Below, piece after piece: positions 60,162-64,000 of a stretch of 64,000 nucleotides of DNA. This DNA comes from Cryptosporangium sp044454545. GTDB lineage: Bacteria > Actinomycetota > Actinomycetes > Mycobacteriales > Cryptosporangiaceae. Positions within the stretch are counted from its first letter, which is position 1. Every line of letters starts with the position of its first letter. The DNA is taken from contig NZ_JBITDV010000013.1 in NCBI RefSeq assembly GCF_044454545.1, forward strand, positions 248,001 to 312,000. Direction: 5' to 3'. The notes below the pieces were generated by a model. The model was not told where the DNA came from, made no database searches, and saw only the letters and a program-made list of their open reading frames with translations. The position numbers and the translations under genes are program-made.

Positions 60162-60400
60162 CTACCCGGCGACCTCGAGATACGTCTCATCGGCAAACCA
60201 CCTGTCGCCGGGTGCGTGCCGGGTGAACCTCGCAGCGTCGATCAGCAGCGGTGTGAACCGGGTGAACCCAGCGGTAGACGGTGCCGTGGTCCACGACGAT
60301 GCAACGTTCGGCCAGCAGCTCTTTCCAGGTCGCGGTAGGACAGGCCGTAACGCGGACACGGGAACCGGCAAGCGAACGATGGAGCGCCATGACCACCTAC
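60162..60400 (-). pseudogene. IS6-type transposase, N-terminal remnant
   Basis: The reverse strand shows YGLSYRDLE, ELLAERCIVVDHGTVYRWV and FTPLLIDAARFTRHAPGDRW then FADETYLEVAG, in three different frames. This is the first 80 residues of an IS6-family transposase, broken by at least two frameshifts and cut off after the first catalytic Asp. It borders the VWA operon. Confidence 0.65.
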
Positions 60401-60410
60401 CCTCGTGGCC

Positions 60411-61268
60411 ATGGCTACCGATGTGAACACCGAAGGCTATCTAGCCGAGATCTCACGGGCCAACCCCACGTGCTTCCTCTTCCTGATCGACCAGTCGGCG
60501 TCCATGAACGCCATGATCGGCACCGGTGAGCTGGCCCGCACCAGAGCGGCGGCCGTCGCCGACGCGCTGAACCGGTTGCTGGCGGAGCTGACCATCAAGT
60601 GCGGCAAGGACGAGGGCGTCCGAGACTACTTCCACATCGGAGTCATCGGTTACGGCGCCGCGGTCGGCCCCGCGCTGGTCGGGCCGCTCGCGGGGCAGTC
60701 GCTGGCACCGATCAGCCACGTGGCCGCGGCACCGGCCCGGATCGAGGAACGACCCAAGAAGGTGTCGGACGGTGCTGGTGGCCTCGTCGATCAGATCGTC
60801 GCGTTCCCGGCCTGGGTGGATCCGGTCGCCGACGGCGGGACCCCGATGTGTGCCGCGCTGGAGTACGCGGCCCGGACGGTCGAGCAGTTCCTCGCCGAGC
60901 ATCCGAGGTGCTTCCCGCCGGTCGTCCTCAACCTCACCGATGGTGACCCCACGGACGGTGACCCGACCGGGCCGGCGGCGAAACTGACCGGCCTGCGCAG
61001 CACCGACGGCACCGTGCTCCTGTTCAACCTGCACGTCGCGGACGAGCGGGCGCCGACGGTAAGTTTTCCGTCTTCGGCCGCCGGCCTCGACCAGTCGGGT
61101 TCGTTACTCTTCTCGATCTCCAGCGTGCTGCCGATGCCGATGCGCCGGCTCGCCTCCTCGCACGGGTTCGAGACCACGCCCGCCTCGCGTGGCTTCGTCT
61201 ACAACGCGGACGCCGTCTCGCTGGTGCAGTTCCTCGACATCGGCACGCAAGCCAAGGATTTGCGCTGA
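60411..61268 (+). CDS. VWA domain protein (TerY-like)
   Basis: A 285-residue cytosolic von Willebrand A-domain protein. The metal-ion-dependent adhesion site starts CFLFLIDQSASMNAM (DxSxS), with Thr and Asp ligands in DGGTPMCAAL and LNLTDGDPTDG. First gene of a tight three-gene set (VWA, PP2C-like, kinase-like), the TerY-P triad described in tellurite/stress-response gene neighbourhoods. ATG at 60411 is taken, with GTG 60405 as the alternative. It probably binds a metal-bridged partner in a phosphorylation-based stress response. Confidence 0.88.
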   Translation: MATDVNTEGYLAEISRANPTCFLFLIDQSASMNAMIGTGELARTRAAAVADALNRLLAELTIKCGKDEGVRDYFHIGVIGYGAAVGPALVGPLAGQSLAPISHVAAAPARIEERPKKVSDGAGGLVDQIVAFPAWVDPVADGGTPMCAALEYAARTVEQFLAEHPRCFPPVVLNLTDGDPTDGDPTGPAAKLTGLRSTDGTVLLFNLHVADERAPTVSFPSSAAGLDQSGSLLFSISSVLPMPMRRLASSHGFETTPASRGFVYNADAVSLVQFLDIGTQAKDLR

Positions 61269-61990
61269 GGGCCGCGATCCGGCACGCCTGGCTGCCGAAG
61301 GCCGGTAATGACGCCGCGGAGTACGAGGACGCGGCGTGGCCATCAGTTGCCTGGACCGGCGAGGTGCCACGGGTGCGCGCGGCGGTCGCGGACGGCGCGA
61401 GCGAGAGCCTGCTCGCGGGAGCGTGGGCCCGGCTGCTCGTCCGCACCGCCTGCCGGTACGGGCCGGCCGCGCTCGACGCCGCGCTACGGCACGCGGCCGA
61501 GGTCTGGTCGGATGACGTGCGCGAGCACTTCGCCGACGGCCCGGTGCCGTGGTGGCAGCAGGAGAAGCTCCGCCGGGGCGCGCAGGCCACGATGCTGGTG
61601 GTGGAGGCCGGGCCGGACGACCGGTGGGGCGCGGCCGCGGTCGGGGACAGTTGCGTGTTGCACTGCCGGAACGGCACGATCCTGGCGGGGTTTCCACTGT
61701 CGAGTGCGACGGACTTCGACGTGCGCCCGGATCTGGTCGTCTCCACCGCCGTGGACGCGGTCCGGCCGGTCTCGATCGCCGGCCGGTTCGATCGGGGCGA
61801 CCAGTTGATCCTGGTCACCGACGCGCTGGCCGCGTGGGCGTTCCGCCTGCACGAGGAGGGCGGTAGCCCGGTGCCGGTGCTGCTGGACCTGACGGCCGAC
61901 GCCGAGCGCCTGGATGACTGGGCCGCTGGGCAACAGGCCGCCGGACGGCTTCGCAACGACGACCTCACGCTGCTCGTCGTCGCTCTGTGA
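61265..61990 (+). CDS. PP2C-type protein phosphatase, probable CTG start
   Basis: About 241 residues. Metal-site Asps lie in AVADGASES, AAVGDSCVLH and NDDLTLLVV at the end. The conserved opening AWLPKAGNDAAEYEDA lies upstream of the first conventional start in frame (GTG 61364). The only plausible initiator is CTG at 61265, inside the VWA stop (CTGA), with AAGGA six bases before. This would couple it to the VWA gene. It reverses phosphorylation made by the adjacent kinase-like protein. The start codon should be treated as tentative. Confidence 0.8.
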   Translation: MRAAIRHAWLPKAGNDAAEYEDAAWPSVAWTGEVPRVRAAVADGASESLLAGAWARLLVRTACRYGPAALDAALRHAAEVWSDDVREHFADGPVPWWQQEKLRRGAQATMLVVEAGPDDRWGAAAVGDSCVLHCRNGTILAGFPLSSATDFDVRPDLVVSTAVDAVRPVSIAGRFDRGDQLILVTDALAAWAFRLHEEGGSPVPVLLDLTADAERLDDWAAGQQAAGRLRNDDLTLLVVAL

Positions 61991-62005
61991 ACTGCGGGGA
62001 AGAAC

Positions 62006-63709
62006 GTGGAAGCACCGCCCAGCTACCCGAGCGGCTCCGCGTACGTCGAGGCGCTCCAGCACCGCGACCTCTGCTTCGCCGATCCGCTGCTGGCCGGCGC
62101 CACCGTCGAGCTGACCCCGCTGGGTTTACCCAGGCCGCGCTCGGGTGCGGCAGCCAGCGTCTTCTCCCTCACGACGTCGTCCGGTGACCGCGTCGCGGTG
62201 AAGTGCTTCACCCGCCACGCACCCGACCTGCAGACGCGATACGCGGCGATCGCCGCGCACCTCGGCGCGGGGCCGAAGGCGCCGTGGCAGGTCGCGTTCG
62301 ACTACCGCGACCACGGCATCCTGGTCGGTGGATCCTGGTGGCCCCTCCTGGTGATGGAGTGGCCCGGGGACGTGTCCGGGCTGGCCGAGTACATCGAGGC
62401 GCGGCTGGGCGAGCCGGCCGAGTTGGGTCGGGTCGCCACCGGATTCGCCGAAGTCTGCGACGACCTCCGTCGGCGCCGTATCGCCCATGGCGACCTCCAG
62501 CACGGCAACGTACTGATCGGGACCGGCGGTTCGGTCCGCCTGATCGACTACGACGGCATGTGGGTGCCGGACCTGGCCGGCCTGCCCGGCGCCGAGCGTG
62601 GTCACCCCAATTTCCAGTCGCCTGTCCGCACCGTGGCCGACAGCGGTGCTCACCTGGACAACTTCTCGGCCTGGGTCGTCTACGTCTCGGTGCTCGCTAC
62701 CGCGGTCGACGTCCGTCTCTGGCTCGACCTCGACGGCGGCGACGAGTGCTTGCTGTTCCGCCGCCGCGACTTCGAGAACCCGGAGCGCTCGCCGGCGCTC
62801 GCCGCGCTGGCCGCGTCGCCGGTCGACGTCGTCCGCGCGGCGGGAGCGCACCTCGCGGCGCTGTGCCGACTCGCCGAGCCGGAGCAAGTGCCGCCGCTGG
62901 ACCCCACCGCGTTCCCGGTCCCCGACGACCTCCCGGACCGGCGTGAAATACCGGAGGGCCCCGCGCGGCCCTCCCAGCAAGGCGGAACCGCGACCCGGGC
63001 GCTGCCGGCACCCCCCATCCCGACGGGGAAGGTCCCGGTCGTCAGGGTCCCGCCGACGGGACCACCGGTGCGCCGTGGGAACGCCCCGGCCTACGGGCGC
63101 CCCCGGGCCCACCGGCCGCGGACCAGGCGTCAGGTCTGGACTACCCGGGTCATCGCCGCGCTGGCGGTACTCGCCGTCGTCCTCCCGATCGTCGTCACGA
63201 TGACCGTCACCGCCGTCGACGTCCGGGCACAGATGACGCGGCTGCGAACCGAGTACGCGCGGATCATGGCGACGCTGCCGCCGTCACTGGCCGAGGTCGC
63301 ACGGGCGCCCACCGCCCGGTGGCACTCGAGCGGGGTTCCGTCCTGGCTCTCCCGGCAGTACCTGAACCTGAACACCGACCAGGTTCCGATGGCCCTCGGC
63401 TTGCCGCAAGCCGGCGCCGCGGTCGACGCCCGGATGGCGGCGCTCGGTTACACCAAGGACTGGCGGTCGCAGAGCTGCACCGAGCCGCCGCTGGACAACT
63501 CCTGCGTGCGGTTCTGGGAGCGGATCACGCCGGCCGGCTACTACGCGGCGGACTGGTACTTCCGTGCAGCGGGGGGAACTGTTCCGCCGCAAGCCAGCAT
63601 CTGGCTGACGTGGCACCCCGGTGAAACGCCGGACGACGTGCCCCCGGTCCCTGGCGTGGGGGAGGAGTCACCGGTACTCACCGCAACGCCCAGCCCGTTC
63701 GCTACCTGA
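62006..63709 (+). CDS. protein kinase-like membrane protein of the TerY-P triad
   Basis: A 567-residue protein. The kinase-like domain (about 30-290) has AVKCFTRH (nucleotide Lys), the catalytic loop IAHGDLQHGNVLIG (HGDLxxGN) and the metal loop LIDYDGMWVPD, where DYDG replaces DFG. A Pro/Arg-rich linker, one transmembrane helix (about 380-405, VIAALAVLAVVLPIVVTMTV) and a C-terminal exported-side domain with two Cys (SQSCTEPPLDNSCVRF) follow. GTG at 62006 follows GCGGGGAAG. It completes the VWA/phosphatase/kinase triad and likely signals a stress across the membrane. Confidence 0.85.
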   Translation: MEAPPSYPSGSAYVEALQHRDLCFADPLLAGATVELTPLGLPRPRSGAAASVFSLTTSSGDRVAVKCFTRHAPDLQTRYAAIAAHLGAGPKAPWQVAFDYRDHGILVGGSWWPLLVMEWPGDVSGLAEYIEARLGEPAELGRVATGFAEVCDDLRRRRIAHGDLQHGNVLIGTGGSVRLIDYDGMWVPDLAGLPGAERGHPNFQSPVRTVADSGAHLDNFSAWVVYVSVLATAVDVRLWLDLDGGDECLLFRRRDFENPERSPALAALAASPVDVVRAAGAHLAALCRLAEPEQVPPLDPTAFPVPDDLPDRREIPEGPARPSQQGGTATRALPAPPIPTGKVPVVRVPPTGPPVRRGNAPAYGRPRAHRPRTRRQVWTTRVIAALAVLAVVLPIVVTMTVTAVDVRAQMTRLRTEYARIMATLPPSLAEVARAPTARWHSSGVPSWLSRQYLNLNTDQVPMALGLPQAGAAVDARMAALGYTKDWRSQSCTEPPLDNSCVRFWERITPAGYYAADWYFRAAGGTVPPQASIWLTWHPGETPDDVPPVPGVGEESPVLTATPSPFAT

Positions 63710-63924
63710 CCCCGGTCAGGCGCTCGCCGTGCCCGGACCGACCGCAGACGACCGGTGACCTCATGCGCTCTCGTTTCCTTCCGCACGACGGCGGTCCTGA
63801 CGAGATACGGTGTCGACGTTGTCCGCGCCGGCCTGATGACACCGCGCGTGGGGTCTCAACTCTTCCCATATCGCGCGTGGCGGCCTCCGTTTTGAGGCGT
63901 ATGCGCTGTCATCAAGGAGCTTCG

Positions 63925-64000
63925 ATGCTCGATCGTCTCCCCGCCTTGACTCTCGCTGAGCGTGCTCTTGGCCGCCCCGACCCGGTGGAGTTGGGCGGGG
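63925..64000 (+). CDS. partial gene running off the window
   Basis: ATG at 63925 with AAGGAG seven bases upstream opens a frame (MLDRLPALTLAERALGRPDP and so on) that stays open to the last base. Too short to identify. The preceding 215 bases (63710-63924) hold no gene. Confidence 0.5.
   Translation, partial: MLDRLPALTLAERALGRPDPVELGG

Noticed and set aside
1..64000. CRISPR arrays, rRNA, complete insertion sequences, phage genes
   Set aside because: Looked for regular spaced repeats, rRNA segments, paired terminal repeats around transposase pieces and phage structural motifs; none was found.

Overview
The window is high-GC DNA, with strong third-position G/C bias, frequent GTG starts, and ATGA or GTGA stop-start overlaps. 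The protein families (DesK/NarL two-component systems, AfsR-like BTAD-ATPases, TIR-WD40 proteins, acetone-carboxylase-like proteins, TerY-phosphatase-kinase triads) point to a filamentous soil actinobacterium. The genus cannot be settled from the sequence alone. No rRNA, complete tRNA, CRISPR array or phage structural gene was found.

Layout. (1) 0.2-6.8 kb: a small exported protein, then a secreted TAP-like alpha/beta hydrolase and an ABC exporter, divergent from a DesK-type kinase and NarL-type regulator. These are followed by a 41-codon Tyr/Asp/Cys-rich peptide gene not previously called. (2) 6.8-14.3 kb: a saccharopine-dehydrogenase-like oxidoreductase divergent from a TetR gene, a TIR-WD40 protein, a FAD monooxygenase and a diguanylate cyclase. 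(3) 14.4-32.7 kb: a catabolic island. Leftward genes encode a solute-binding or decarboxylase-like protein, RidA, a meta-cleavage-type hydrolase, a LigB-type extradiol dioxygenase, hydantoinase/acetone-carboxylase-like A and B(-gamma) proteins and a class II aldolase. Divergent genes encode gentisate dioxygenase, a hydroxybenzoate hydroxylase and a FAH-type hydrolase. Behind them lie an LLM flavoprotein, an MBL hydrolase, PucR, Lrp and two MarR-type regulators. (4) 33.4-35.3 kb: a decayed creatinase / polysaccharide deacetylase / PucR locus. (5) 35.5-42.8 kb: two tandem, translationally coupled SARP-like BTAD-AAA regulators, and an arylesterase/chloroperoxidase-like hydrolase. (6) 43.4-52.6 kb: an accessory zone with a membrane-anchored phosphoribosyltransferase-like protein of lower GC, GNAT, DinB flanked by ISL3-type remnants, epoxide hydrolase/TetR with a perfect operator, a transposase remnant, an Mrr-like endonuclease, Dabb and MBL proteins. 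(7) 53.0-58.0 kb: a second TAP-like hydrolase, a second NarL/DesK pair, a membrane protein and a second copy of the Tyr/Asp/Cys-rich peptide gene. (8) 58.4-60.4 kb: a graveyard of IS30 and IS6-type transposase, PIN-domain and IolE-like fragments. (9) 60.4-63.7 kb: a VWA / PP2C / kinase-like triad of TerY-P type.

The most distinctive signal is the pair of peptide genes (6511-6636 and 57725-57856). The two peptides align over nearly their whole length. Each has a closely similar 125-base leader (hairpin, AGG-rich Shine-Dalgarno, start) and a hairpin terminator built from the same GGCCCGGA stem. Each lies in a locus that also holds a TAP-like secreted hydrolase and a DesK/NarL pair. I propose, as inference, a duplicated peptide-plus-sensor module. 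Function is unknown.
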